Positions 53,634 through 61,470 of a DNA stretch of 64,000 bases are shown here, piece after piece. The position numbers were made by a program, and so were the translations under genes. Every line of letters begins with the position of its first letter. The first letter of the stretch is position 1. Location: positions 1-64,000 of the forward strand of contig DAOTTI010000189.1 of NCBI GenBank assembly GCA_034437795.1, read 5' to 3'. The stretch is from DAOTTI01 sp034437795. Lineage in GTDB: Bacteria > Chloroflexota > UBA11872 > UBA12225. Under the pieces are notes generated by a model. The model saw nothing but the letters and a program-made list of their open reading frames with translations. It was not told the DNA's origin and did no database searches.

Positions 53634-54674
53634 CTATGCCGTCTCGCGCACGACCAGCTCGTACGGCAGCACGACGCGCCGCGGCGCGCGCGCGCCTGCT
53701 TCACCGGCCGTGAAGCGCTCGAGCAGCAGCTCGGTGGCGGCGTAGCCCATCTCGTACTTCGGCACCGCCACCGTCGTCAGCGCCGGCGAGGTCACCGCCG
53801 CCTCGGGGATGTCATCGTAGCCGATGATCGCCACGTCGGCTGGGACGCGCCAGCCAGCGGCGCGCGCCGCGTGCAGCGCCCCGATCGCCATCAGGTCGTT
53901 GGCGGCGAAGACCGCCGTGGGCGGCGCGTCGAGGGCCAGCAGCTGGCGCATCGCCGCCTGGCCCCCCTCGCGCGTGTAGTCGCCCTCCACCATCAGCATG
54001 GGCTCGGGTGGGATGTCCGCCTCCGCCAGCGCCTGGAGGTAGCCGCTGGCCTTGGCCGGTCGCGCGTCTGAGCCGCCACGGGCCTCTCGTCCACCCGAGG
54101 CGGACGGCACCGGTGCCCCCGCGATCAGGCCGATCCGCCGGTGGCCAAGCGCGAGTAAGTAGCGCACCGCGTCGTAACCGCCATGCGGCGCCACGGTCAC
54201 CATGTCAAATGCCGGATCATCGACGCGGGACCCGACCAGCACCACGGGGACGGCGGCGCGATGGAGCGCCGCGAGCAGCAACTCATGAGGGCCGCCGGCG
54301 TCGAGGATCACCCCATCGACCCGGCGCTCCTCGAGCGCCGTAAGTAGGCGCACCTCGTTCTCGGGACGCCGGTCGCTATTGCAGAGGAAGACCGAGTAGC
54401 CGGCCGCGTCGGCGGCATCCTGGACCCCACGCGCCAGCTGCGGATAGTACGGGTTGCAGACATCGGGGATGATCAGGCCCATGGCGTACGAGCGACGCGT
54501 GCGCAGGCTCCGCGCCAGGCCATTGTGCCGGTAGCCGAGGCGCTCGATAGCCTCTTGCACCCGCGCCCGGAGGGCAGGACTGACGTAGCGCGTCCCGTTG
54601 AGCACGTGGGACACGGTGGAGATGGAGACGCCGGCGGCGCGGCTGACTTCGGTGATCGAGCAGGCGGAAGCCAT
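53634..54674 (-). CDS. LacI-family transcriptional regulator
   Basis: 346 residues from ATG 54674; an earlier in-frame start would add only a few residues. Classical LacI helix-turn-helix: CSITEVSRAAGVSISTVSHVLNGTRYVSP, hinge RLGYRHNGLARSL, then a periplasmic-binding-like ligand domain (YAMGLIIPDVCNPYYPQLARG, AVFAANDLMAIGALHAARAAGW, VAIIGYDDIPEAAVTSPALTTV). Divergent from a solute-binding gene with a palindromic site between them, so it likely represses that gene and itself until a sugar is bound. The ADP-ribosylglycohydrolase follows in the same orientation. Confidence 0.93.
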   Translation of the reverse strand: MASACSITEVSRAAGVSISTVSHVLNGTRYVSPALRARVQEAIERLGYRHNGLARSLRTRRSYAMGLIIPDVCNPYYPQLARGVQDAADAAGYSVFLCNSDRRPENEVRLLTALEERRVDGVILDAGGPHELLLAALHRAAVPVVLVGSRVDDPAFDMVTVAPHGGYDAVRYLLALGHRRIGLIAGAPVPSASGGREARGGSDARPAKASGYLQALAEADIPPEPMLMVEGDYTREGGQAAMRQLLALDAPPTAVFAANDLMAIGALHAARAAGWRVPADVAIIGYDDIPEAAVTSPALTTVAVPKYEMGYAATELLLERFTAGEAGARAPRRVVLPYELVVRETA

Positions 54675-54712
54675 TGGCGATGGGGGTGCTGAGCCGACCA
54701 TCCTACCCAGTG

Positions 54713-54738
54713 GCGAAACCTTTGCGCAAACCTTTCGC
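54713..54738. promoter_or_regulatory. Candidate LacI-family operator
   Basis: 26-bp near-palindrome in the 99-bp divergent gap: half-site GCGAAA, CC, core TTTGCGCAAA, CC, half-site TTTCGC. Only the two CC pairs break symmetry. A central CG within an A/T-flanked palindrome is typical for LacI-family sites. It lies 36 bp before the end of the gap on the binding-protein side and could cover both promoters. Confidence 0.65.
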
Positions 54739-54773
54739 TCGCCGTACCATAAGCGCCTTGAAGGAGCGACACT

Positions 54774-56177
54774 GTGGGATCGACGCCTCGTCTCGGGTCC
54801 GCCGCTACCCGCCGGCATCTGCTGCTGGGTGCCGGTGCCGGTGCGGCCACGGCGGCCATGACCGCCTGCGCCATCGGTCGCAGCGACGCCGGCGACCTCG
54901 CGCCCAAGGCCGAGGTCAAGCGGGGCACGACGCTGCAATGGATGTACTGGTCGACGCCGGGCCCGTGGCTGGAGGCCAACCAGCAGGAGGCCGCCGAGTT
55001 CGAGAAGAAGCACGCCGGCCTCGGCCTCAAGATCGAGCAGCTGAACGTGCCGTCCGGCCAGCCCTTCCTCGACAAGCTCACCTCGCTCGTCGCCGCGGGC
55101 ACGCCACCAGACGTGGCCGAGATCATGCCCTGGGACGTTCCGCAGTTCCAGGCGAAGAAGACCTTGCTCAACCTCTCCCCATACCTCAAACGGGACAAGT
55201 ACGACCTCTCCGACTTCTTCGCCGCCGGCTTCGATCAGTACCGCTGGACGGCGGACGGCAAGCCGGGCGGCGCCATCGGGGCCGATCTGTGGGGCGTCCC
55301 GCGCGACTTCCCCACACGTGCGCTGGGCTACAACACCGACCTTTTCCAGGCCGCCGGCGTCAAGCTGCCCGCCGCCGGCTGGAACGACGCCGCCTGGACC
55401 CCGCAGGCGTTCCTCGACGCCGCGCTGCGCCTCACCCGGCGCGACGGCAACGGCCCCAATGGCGTCGGCGTCTGGGGCTGGCATGGCCACGAAGGGCTGC
55501 AGGAATGGATGCCGTGGGTCTTCAACCATGGCGGCGACTTCGTCTCGCCCGACGGCCGCGAGAGCCGCTTCGACCATCCCAAGACCATCGAAGCCTTCCA
55601 GTTCCTCGCCGACCTGCAGCACAAGCACAAGGTGGCGCCCACCCCGCAGCAGCGTCCGGCGGAGGGGGCGATGGACCAGGCCTTCTTCCACGGCCGGCTC
55701 GCGATGCACCACTTCGGTCCGGCCCAACTCGGCCGGTATCGCCAGAACACCCAGGGCTTCACCTTTGACGTCGCCGTCTGGCCGCACACCGTGGTGCCCG
55801 GCACTGCCGTCGGCTCGGGGTCCGGCTGGCTGGTGCTCGCCGGCACGCGCGACCCCGAGGCCTCCTGGCTGCTGATCCAGCACCTGCTCAGCCCCGAGAC
55901 GCAGCGGACCGATGCCGAGGCCGGCAGCGGCGTGCCGGTGCGCAGGTCCATCATGGAACAGGTCTTCATCCGCCAGCCCGCACCGCCCAAGAACGTGCGG
56001 GTGTTCATGGATAATGCGCAGGTGGCGCGCCTTGTGCCCCAGGTGCCCAACTGGACGCCGATGATGGAGGTGGTCACCCGCGAGTTGCCCGCGCTCTGGC
56101 GGGGCGAGAAGACCGCGCGCGAGGTCTGCAGCGAGATCAAACGCCAGGTCGATCCCATCCTGAAGCAGTCCCTCTAA
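54774..56177 (+). CDS. Extracellular solute-binding lipoprotein (sugar ABC type), LacI-linked
   Basis: 467 residues from GTG 54774 with GAAGGAGCGACACT upstream. Leader ATRRHLLLGAGAGAATAAMTAC: twin Arg and lipobox MTAC. Body: TTLQWMYWSTPGPWLEANQQEA, LTSLVAAGTPPDVAEIMPWDV, DFPTRALGYNTDLFQAAGVKLP, VWGWHGHEGLQEWMPWVFNHGGDFVSP. Sugar-binding fold; divergent from the LacI regulator, which makes it the best candidate for regulation by a specific sugar. Again no permease or ATPase gene is next to it: a sulfatase-superfamily gene follows. Confidence 0.9.
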   Translation: MGSTPRLGSAATRRHLLLGAGAGAATAAMTACAIGRSDAGDLAPKAEVKRGTTLQWMYWSTPGPWLEANQQEAAEFEKKHAGLGLKIEQLNVPSGQPFLDKLTSLVAAGTPPDVAEIMPWDVPQFQAKKTLLNLSPYLKRDKYDLSDFFAAGFDQYRWTADGKPGGAIGADLWGVPRDFPTRALGYNTDLFQAAGVKLPAAGWNDAAWTPQAFLDAALRLTRRDGNGPNGVGVWGWHGHEGLQEWMPWVFNHGGDFVSPDGRESRFDHPKTIEAFQFLADLQHKHKVAPTPQQRPAEGAMDQAFFHGRLAMHHFGPAQLGRYRQNTQGFTFDVAVWPHTVVPGTAVGSGSGWLVLAGTRDPEASWLLIQHLLSPETQRTDAEAGSGVPVRRSIMEQVFIRQPAPPKNVRVFMDNAQVARLVPQVPNWTPMMEVVTRELPALWRGEKTAREVCSEIKRQVDPILKQSL

Positions 56178-56355
56178 ACCCAGTGGAAAGTGACACGTTC
56201 TACGTTCACAGCAGGGAAGCCCGCACGTTCTCCCTCGGCTTCGGTTGAGGCGCTGCCGGGCTCCTGGTTCCTCGTTCCTCGTTCTTCGTTCGTCGTTGGC
56301 AGCTGGCCTGGCGGCGACGACAAACTACTTGACGGCCTGTGTTGAGATCACCGCG

Positions 56356-57810
56356 ATGACCGCACCTCGGCCCAACATCCTGGTCCTCATGACGGATACG
56401 CTCCGCCCGGATTACGTGCCCGGCTACCGCCGCCCCTCGGACACCGAGGGCCTGCCGGGTACACTCATCTCGCGCCTCGGACTCGGCGCCCGCACCCCTG
56501 TGATGGACGCGTTTGCCGCCGAGTCGGCCGTCTTCGAGCGCGCCTACGCCGCCTCGTTCCCCACCGTGCCTAATCGGAACGATCTACACACCGGCCGCTT
56601 CACCTTCCCCCACCGCGGCTGGTCCCCCCTGCCCTCTGACTTGCCGTGTCTGGCCGAGGCGATGAATCGCGCCGGCTACGCGACCCAGTTCTTTTGTGAT
56701 ACGCCAAACCAGGTCCCCATGGGCCTCCACCGCGGCTTCCAGGGCTGGGAGTGGCACCGCGGCCAGGAGGGCGACCGCGCACGGAACGACCCGCGCATCA
56801 AGGTCGACGATCTTGGCTGCGCCCCCGAGAAGCTGCGTGGCAACGGCGCCGCCTATCGCCAGCATCTGCGCAACCGTGCCTACTGGCAGGGTGAGGAAGA
56901 CCACTACGCGCCGCGCACCATCCGCTCCGGCATCACCTGGCTCCAGCAACACTGGGAGGGCGACCGGCAGCGGCCGTTCTTCTTGTGGCTGGACACATTT
57001 GATCCGCACGAGCCGTGGGACGCGCCACCCTACTACACCGAGTGGTACGATCCGGGCTACGACGGGGAGGTGCTGGCTCACGCCAACTACGGCCGCGCCG
57101 ACTACATGACCGAGCGTGAGCGCCAGCACGTCAAGGCGCTCTACGCCGCCGAGATCTCGATGGTCGACAAATGGTTCGGCCGCCTGCTCCAACAGCTCGA
57201 CGACCTTGGCTACCGTGAGAACACCGCCGTCTTCCACCTCTCCGACCACGGCCACTACTTCGGTGACCACGGCCTCCAGGGCAAGCCCTTCCGCGAGCTC
57301 CTCTGGTTCTACGAGGGGCTGATCCGCATCGCCCTGACCGTCCGCCTCCCCGACGGGCGAGGCGCCGGGCGCCGGGTGCCGTCGCTGGCCCAGCCGCCCG
57401 ACGTGACGGCCACCATCCTGGCCCTGGCCCAGGCAGAACTCCCTGGGGTACAGGGGCGCTCGCTGCTGCCGACGATCGATGGTGGCGAGGCGCCCCGCGA
57501 GCTAGCCTTCACCAGTCGCTACCCCATCCTGGCTGGGGAGGTGACGCCCTGCGCCATCACCACTCTCGAATGGAGCTACCAGTACTGGCCGGGGGCACCA
57601 GAAAAGGAGCGCCTCTATCACCTGGCCAGCGATCCGGGCCAGGAGCAAGACCTGCGCGCCACGCAGCCGGAGGTGGCCCGCGAGCTGCGCGCCGCCTACC
57701 TGGGGTGGTTGCGCGAGCAGCACGCGGCGATGGCGACATGGCTACAGGCCATCGAGCGCGACCCGTCATACCGGCCGGACCCAGGGCAGCTATTCCGCGG
57801 CATGCTCTAG
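56356..57810 (+). CDS. Sulfatase-superfamily protein with Thr at the nucleophile position
   Basis: 484 residues from ATG 56356 (MTAPRPNILVLMTDTLRPDY). Alkaline-phosphatase/sulfatase fold: first metal Asp in LMTDTLRPDY, the active-site stretch FPTVPNRNDLHTGRF, second metal pair in HLSDHGHYFGDHG, and the C-terminal YHLASDPGQEQDL block of sulfatases. In true sulfatases the nucleophile is Cys or Ser in C/S-x-P-x-R, converted to formylglycine. Here the motif reads T-V-P-N-R, which cannot form formylglycine. A Thr nucleophile occurs in phosphodiesterase branches, so it may be a phosphodiesterase or phosphonate-type hydrolase rather than a sulfatase. Confidence 0.85.
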   Translation: MTAPRPNILVLMTDTLRPDYVPGYRRPSDTEGLPGTLISRLGLGARTPVMDAFAAESAVFERAYAASFPTVPNRNDLHTGRFTFPHRGWSPLPSDLPCLAEAMNRAGYATQFFCDTPNQVPMGLHRGFQGWEWHRGQEGDRARNDPRIKVDDLGCAPEKLRGNGAAYRQHLRNRAYWQGEEDHYAPRTIRSGITWLQQHWEGDRQRPFFLWLDTFDPHEPWDAPPYYTEWYDPGYDGEVLAHANYGRADYMTERERQHVKALYAAEISMVDKWFGRLLQQLDDLGYRENTAVFHLSDHGHYFGDHGLQGKPFRELLWFYEGLIRIALTVRLPDGRGAGRRVPSLAQPPDVTATILALAQAELPGVQGRSLLPTIDGGEAPRELAFTSRYPILAGEVTPCAITTLEWSYQYWPGAPEKERLYHLASDPGQEQDLRATQPEVARELRAAYLGWLREQHAAMATWLQAIERDPSYRPDPGQLFRGML

Positions 57811-58064
57811 CCGGGACCCTTCATCGTCCCTCATCGTCATTCATTCATTGGCGGCGATCAATTCCCTCTTCCACTGGGAGCGGGGAAGGGTGAGGGCTCG
57901 GTCCGTAACGGATCCAGCCATGCTCTTCCGGAGCACCGGCCTCGCAGGGAAAGAGTGACCATTGCCACAGGGATCCGGCCCAGCCCGCCGTGCACCACCA
58001 GCGCGCCTCAGCACGCCGGAGCCCACCATTGCGCTACCGGCACCCCATGCACCGGCAGGGAAAT

Positions 58065-58100
58065 CCCTCGTCGATGCCGCTTCCGGCGCGTCGACGAGGG
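58065..58100 (+). terminator. Strong hairpin downstream of the sulfatase-like gene
   Basis: Outer arms CCCTCGTCGA / TCGACGAGGG (10 bp, perfect), inner arms GCCG / CGGC around a CTTC loop. It is 255 nt past the stop codon. Likely a transcription end or RNA-stability element; there is no T-run. Confidence 0.45.
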
Positions 58101-58264
58101 ACGTTGGCTCTAGAGCACAGTCTGCCGCGGCCCACCAGTGCGCCACCAGCACGCCCAGTCTGCCACGGCGTGCGCAGCGTGCCTGGTGCGCCAGTTCCCT
58201 TCAGTCTGCCGGATCCCGGAGGGCGCCACCGACGCGCCGCCACGGGTGGCATCCGACATGTACA

Positions 58265-58278
58265 GATGGTATACCATC
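58265..58278. promoter_or_regulatory. Perfect 14-bp palindrome GATGGTATACCATC, candidate operator
   Basis: Upstream of the solute-binding gene at 58451. The core TGGTATACCA is a common site form for GntR-family regulators of sugar-acid and related catabolism. No GntR gene is in the window, so a regulator elsewhere would be needed. Confidence 0.5.
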
Positions 58279-58450
58279 GACGGTTCGACCGACCGCTCGC
58301 GCGGGTTCTTGCAGCGCAGTCCTCACCCTCTTCCCAGAGAGGGGATCCTGCACCCCCGGAGCATCAGCGCCACGGGAAAGTGGCTTGCCATATCAGGAAC
58401 CCGGGCTGGTGGAACAGCACACTACTCCCCGCAGCTGAGGTAGGCCGGCG

Positions 58451-59872
58451 ATGGAAGTAAGCAAGGCAATGCCGACAATGGAAGCAATGGTCGCGACGCC
58501 ATCGCAAGGCGTCATGGCGCGTACTTCACGGCCGACGCGCCGTGCGGCCCTGGCCACCTTGATGGGCGCAGGCACGGCCGGCGCCGCAACCGCCATGAGC
58601 GCCTGCGCCGGGCCGGGGGCGCCCCCGCCGGGCGCCTCACGGGCCGCCAGGCCGGCGACCATCGAGGTCCTGCACGAGTTCGGGCCGAACAGCTCGGACG
58701 GGCGATGGATGGGCGAGCTACTGGAGCGCATCCGCCAGCTGGCGCCCCACCTCACAGTGAAGTCGACGGTTACCTCCGGCTCATCGTGGGACGTGCTGCA
58801 GACGATGCTGGCGGCCGGGACGGCGCCGGACGTGTCCGAGACCTATGTCGCCAACGGGGCCAGCCTAGGCGCCAAGAAGATTGCCGAACCCCTGCAGACT
58901 GCCCTCAAGTCGGCCAGGGACTGGAGCCCGAGCGACTACTTCGACGGCCCGCGCGAGGCCTTCACCTACCGCGGGGACTTCGTCCTGGCACCGATGTTTA
59001 CCGCCCCGATGGCGGTGGCGGTGAACCAGGATATGCTCAGCCGCGCTGGCCTGGCGCTGCCGTCGCCGGCCTGGACCTGGGAGACGTTCACCGATTACGC
59101 CGTGAAGCTGACCAGGCAAACCGGCGGCCAGGTGGAGGTCTACGGCGCGGCCATGCCGACCACCAACGGGTTTGGCGCGATGAACTTCTTCGGCGGCCCC
59201 CTGTGGAGCCACGGCGGCGACTGGGCCGATCGTGAGCGAGGCGTGGTCACCTTCCACCGGCCGGAAGGGGTGGCCGCGCTGGAGATGTGGGTCAGCATCG
59301 CCCTGAAGCGCCAGGCCGCTCCCACGAGCCAGCCAGCGAACTGGCAGGGCCTGTCCGGCACGCCGTTCTCGAACGGGCTGGCCGCGATGGCCTTCATCGC
59401 CAGCCCGGCCGTAAGCAATTACCTGCGGCAAGTGACGTCCTTCCCCTGGGCGACGGTACAGATGCCGCGCCAGAAGCAGCAGGGTTCCCATTTCTACGCC
59501 CATGGCTTCTTTGCCCTGCGTGCCGCCAGAGAAAAGGAGGCGGCCGTCGAGTTTGTGCGCCTGGCCAGCCTGCCCGAGCACGTCGCCCACTGGAATATCG
59601 CGTCCTTTGGCATGCCGACGCGCAAATCGGCGGCGGCGCGGAAGGAATGGCAGGACCACTTGCGCACCCAGCCCCACCTGGCTGCCTTCAACGAAAGCCT
59701 GAAATACATGCGGGGCTACCCGCCCCTGCCCGGCTGGAACGAGGCGTCCGTGGGGCCGGAAGGGATCGGCCAGGCCCTGATCGACGCCGTCCAGGGCAAG
59801 GCGGCGCCCCGCACCGCACTCGAGGAAGCGGCGCGGCGCGCCGATGCCCTTCTCGCGCAGCAGCCCAGGTAA
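58451..59872 (+). CDS. Extracellular solute-binding lipoprotein (sugar ABC type)
   Basis: 473 residues from ATG 58451; a start at 58514 (MARTSRPTRRAALAT) would place the twin Arg nearer the N-terminus. Leader ends AATAMSAC (lipobox MSAC). Body: ATIEVLHEFGPNSSDGRW, LQTMLAAGTAPDVSETYVA, APMAVAVNQDMLSRAGLALPS, MNFFGGPLWSHGGDWADRE and HFYAHGFFALRAAREKEAAVE. Fits the family 1 binding-protein fold, but it is not close to the other copies here. Downstream on the same strand is an ADP-ribosylglycohydrolase, which may be in the same transcript. Confidence 0.85.
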   Translation: MEVSKAMPTMEAMVATPSQGVMARTSRPTRRAALATLMGAGTAGAATAMSACAGPGAPPPGASRAARPATIEVLHEFGPNSSDGRWMGELLERIRQLAPHLTVKSTVTSGSSWDVLQTMLAAGTAPDVSETYVANGASLGAKKIAEPLQTALKSARDWSPSDYFDGPREAFTYRGDFVLAPMFTAPMAVAVNQDMLSRAGLALPSPAWTWETFTDYAVKLTRQTGGQVEVYGAAMPTTNGFGAMNFFGGPLWSHGGDWADRERGVVTFHRPEGVAALEMWVSIALKRQAAPTSQPANWQGLSGTPFSNGLAAMAFIASPAVSNYLRQVTSFPWATVQMPRQKQQGSHFYAHGFFALRAAREKEAAVEFVRLASLPEHVAHWNIASFGMPTRKSAAARKEWQDHLRTQPHLAAFNESLKYMRGYPPLPGWNEASVGPEGIGQALIDAVQGKAAPRTALEEAARRADALLAQQPR

Positions 59873-59890
59873 GCCAGGAGAGGTGGAGCG

Positions 59891-60136
59891 GTGAGGGCCA
59901 GCCGACAGGCGCTGCCTGGCCGCAGCCTAATCACGGTCAACCAGATCAGCCGGGAGCAGATGAGCCAGGAGCAGCCGCTGCCGGTTCACGATCCACCAGA
60001 TCTGCCAGCAGAACAGGGGGTGGCGCGGCGCCGCGACGCGAACGCCGCGGCGTTATATCCGGCGCTGCCTGGCCAGACAACTGGCGCGGATGAACCAGCA
60101 GACGAGGACCAGCAGAAGACCAGCGGAAAGGACTGA
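59891..60136 (+). CDS. Possible small protein between solute-binding and glycohydrolase genes
   Basis: 81 residues from GTG 59891, preceded by AGGAGAGGTGG. It ends 6 bp before the next ATG, which looks like an operon arrangement. The sequence is hydrophilic and low-complexity (ISREQMSQEQPLPVHDPPD, DEPADEDQQKTSGKD) and matches nothing I know. It could equally be a leader region. Confidence 0.3.
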   Translation: MRASRQALPGRSLITVNQISREQMSQEQPLPVHDPPDLPAEQGVARRRDANAAALYPALPGQTTGADEPADEDQQKTSGKD

Positions 60137-60142
60137 TAGAGG

Positions 60143-61183
60143 ATGCCCCGTAGTGATGGCGACCGCGTGCCCACCATTGACCAGTTCACCGGCGCGCTGC
60201 TTGGCCTGGCCATCGGCGACGCCCTGGGCCGGCCGACGGAGGGCCAGCGCCATGATGAGATCCGCGCCCAGCCCCGCGAGGCGCTGCTGACCTTCCGCGC
60301 CTATCGCGACGGCCGGCTGGGCCGGATCCTGCCGCCCGGCTCCTGGAGCGACGACACCCAGCAGGCGCTGCTCCTGGCGGACTCCCTGGTCGCCGGCCGC
60401 GGGCTGGACGCCCAGGACTTTGCCGACCGCATGTACGCCCTGTGGCGGTCCGGCGCGGCCCGTGGCTACGGGCGCGTCTACCAGCAGGCGATGGCGCGGC
60501 GCGATGCCGGCCAGCCCTGGGAGCGCGCGGCCGTCGAAGACGACGTGATGAACGGCGCCGCCATGCGCATCGCTCCCCTGGGGCTCTTCTACTGGTTCGA
60601 CCCCGCCGCCCTGGCCGACGCCGCCGCCCGCTCCAGCCGCGTCACGCACCGCCACCCGTCCGCCGTCGCCGGCGCCATCGGGGTTGCCCAGGCTTTCGCC
60701 TATGCCCTGACGCACACCGAACTCGACCCTGACGCCTTCGTCGCTGCGCTGCGCCGGCAGGTAGCGCCCGTCGATGCGGGGACGGCCGAGCACCTGGCAC
60801 TGCTGCCCCGTGCGGTCCCCCTGGACCTGGATGACGCCTTCGCGCTACTCAGCCAGGTACCCGAGTTCGCCTCGCCGCCGGCTGGGGGGCGTGGCCGGGG
60901 CATCGGGGGCATGACCATCAGCCTGCTGCTGGGGGCCACTTATCTCTTCCTGCACACGGGTGGCGACTTCCGGCGGGCGGTGGAGGGGGCGATCCTGCTC
61001 GGCGGGGATACCGATGGCACGGCCGCCACCGCGGGGGCCCTGTGCGGCGCCTGGCGCGGGACGGCCACCCTGCCGGCGGAGCTGGCCGAGACGGTGGAGG
61101 AAGCGGAGCGGATCCGCGTCCTGGCGGTCTTGCTCCAGGAGCGATCGCTCTGGGCCGCGCGGTCATCGCCGGCGCTCGACTAG
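60143..61183 (+). CDS. ADP-ribosylglycohydrolase family protein (short form)
   Basis: 346 residues. TGALLGLAIGDALGRPTEGQ opens the domain, SWSDDTQQALLLADSL carries the first Asp pair, and GAILLGGDTDGTAATAGALCGAW the second: both metal sites of the DraG/ARH family are intact. It removes ADP-ribose-type groups or hydrolyses related N-glycosides. It lacks the 110-residue N-terminal extension seen in the gene at 52126. Co-directional with the solute-binding gene, so the substrate might come from an imported compound. Confidence 0.92.
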   Translation: MPRSDGDRVPTIDQFTGALLGLAIGDALGRPTEGQRHDEIRAQPREALLTFRAYRDGRLGRILPPGSWSDDTQQALLLADSLVAGRGLDAQDFADRMYALWRSGAARGYGRVYQQAMARRDAGQPWERAAVEDDVMNGAAMRIAPLGLFYWFDPAALADAAARSSRVTHRHPSAVAGAIGVAQAFAYALTHTELDPDAFVAALRRQVAPVDAGTAEHLALLPRAVPLDLDDAFALLSQVPEFASPPAGGRGRGIGGMTISLLLGATYLFLHTGGDFRRAVEGAILLGGDTDGTAATAGALCGAWRGTATLPAELAETVEEAERIRVLAVLLQERSLWAARSSPALD

Positions 61184-61470
61184 CCTCTCCTCATTTGCAA
61201 AGCATGCGGAGCCATCACCCTGCCCTCTCCCAAAGGGAGCGGGGACCCTTCGCTGGCCCTGAAGAGTCGGTTATGCCCCTGTGGGCCACCAGCGACAGAA
61301 AGGCTGGCGATTGCCACCGGAATCAAGGCCAGCCACGGCGGTCGCTCACGGTGCCGGCCGATGACGGCGTCGATCTCCGGCTCGCACCGCGCTGGAGCGA
61401 GGGCCGTGCACAGCTTAGCCAGGAGGCCAAGCCGGGCCCGCTGATCGTCGTAGTCGGGTGTGAGGCCATC
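61184..61470. repeat. Intergenic REP-like repeats
   Basis: 287 bp between convergent genes. It has CCCTCTCCCAAAGGGAGCGG near 61223, then TCGGTTATGCCCCTGTGGG, which recalls the unit at 6.1 kb, and a GAAAGGCTGGCGATTGCCAC block that has a relative near 57.95 kb (GAAAGAGTGACCATTGCCAC). No gene is visible. Confidence 0.5.

Larger units (their letters stand above)
57811..58450. other. Long intergenic region with palindromes, upstream of a solute-binding gene
   Basis: 640 bp with no supported gene. A REP-like block with GAGGGCTCGG is near 57855-57905, CACCAGCGCGCC-type low-complexity DNA fills 57985-58160, a strong hairpin lies at 58065-58100, and a 14-bp perfect palindrome at 58265-58278. Confidence 0.6.
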
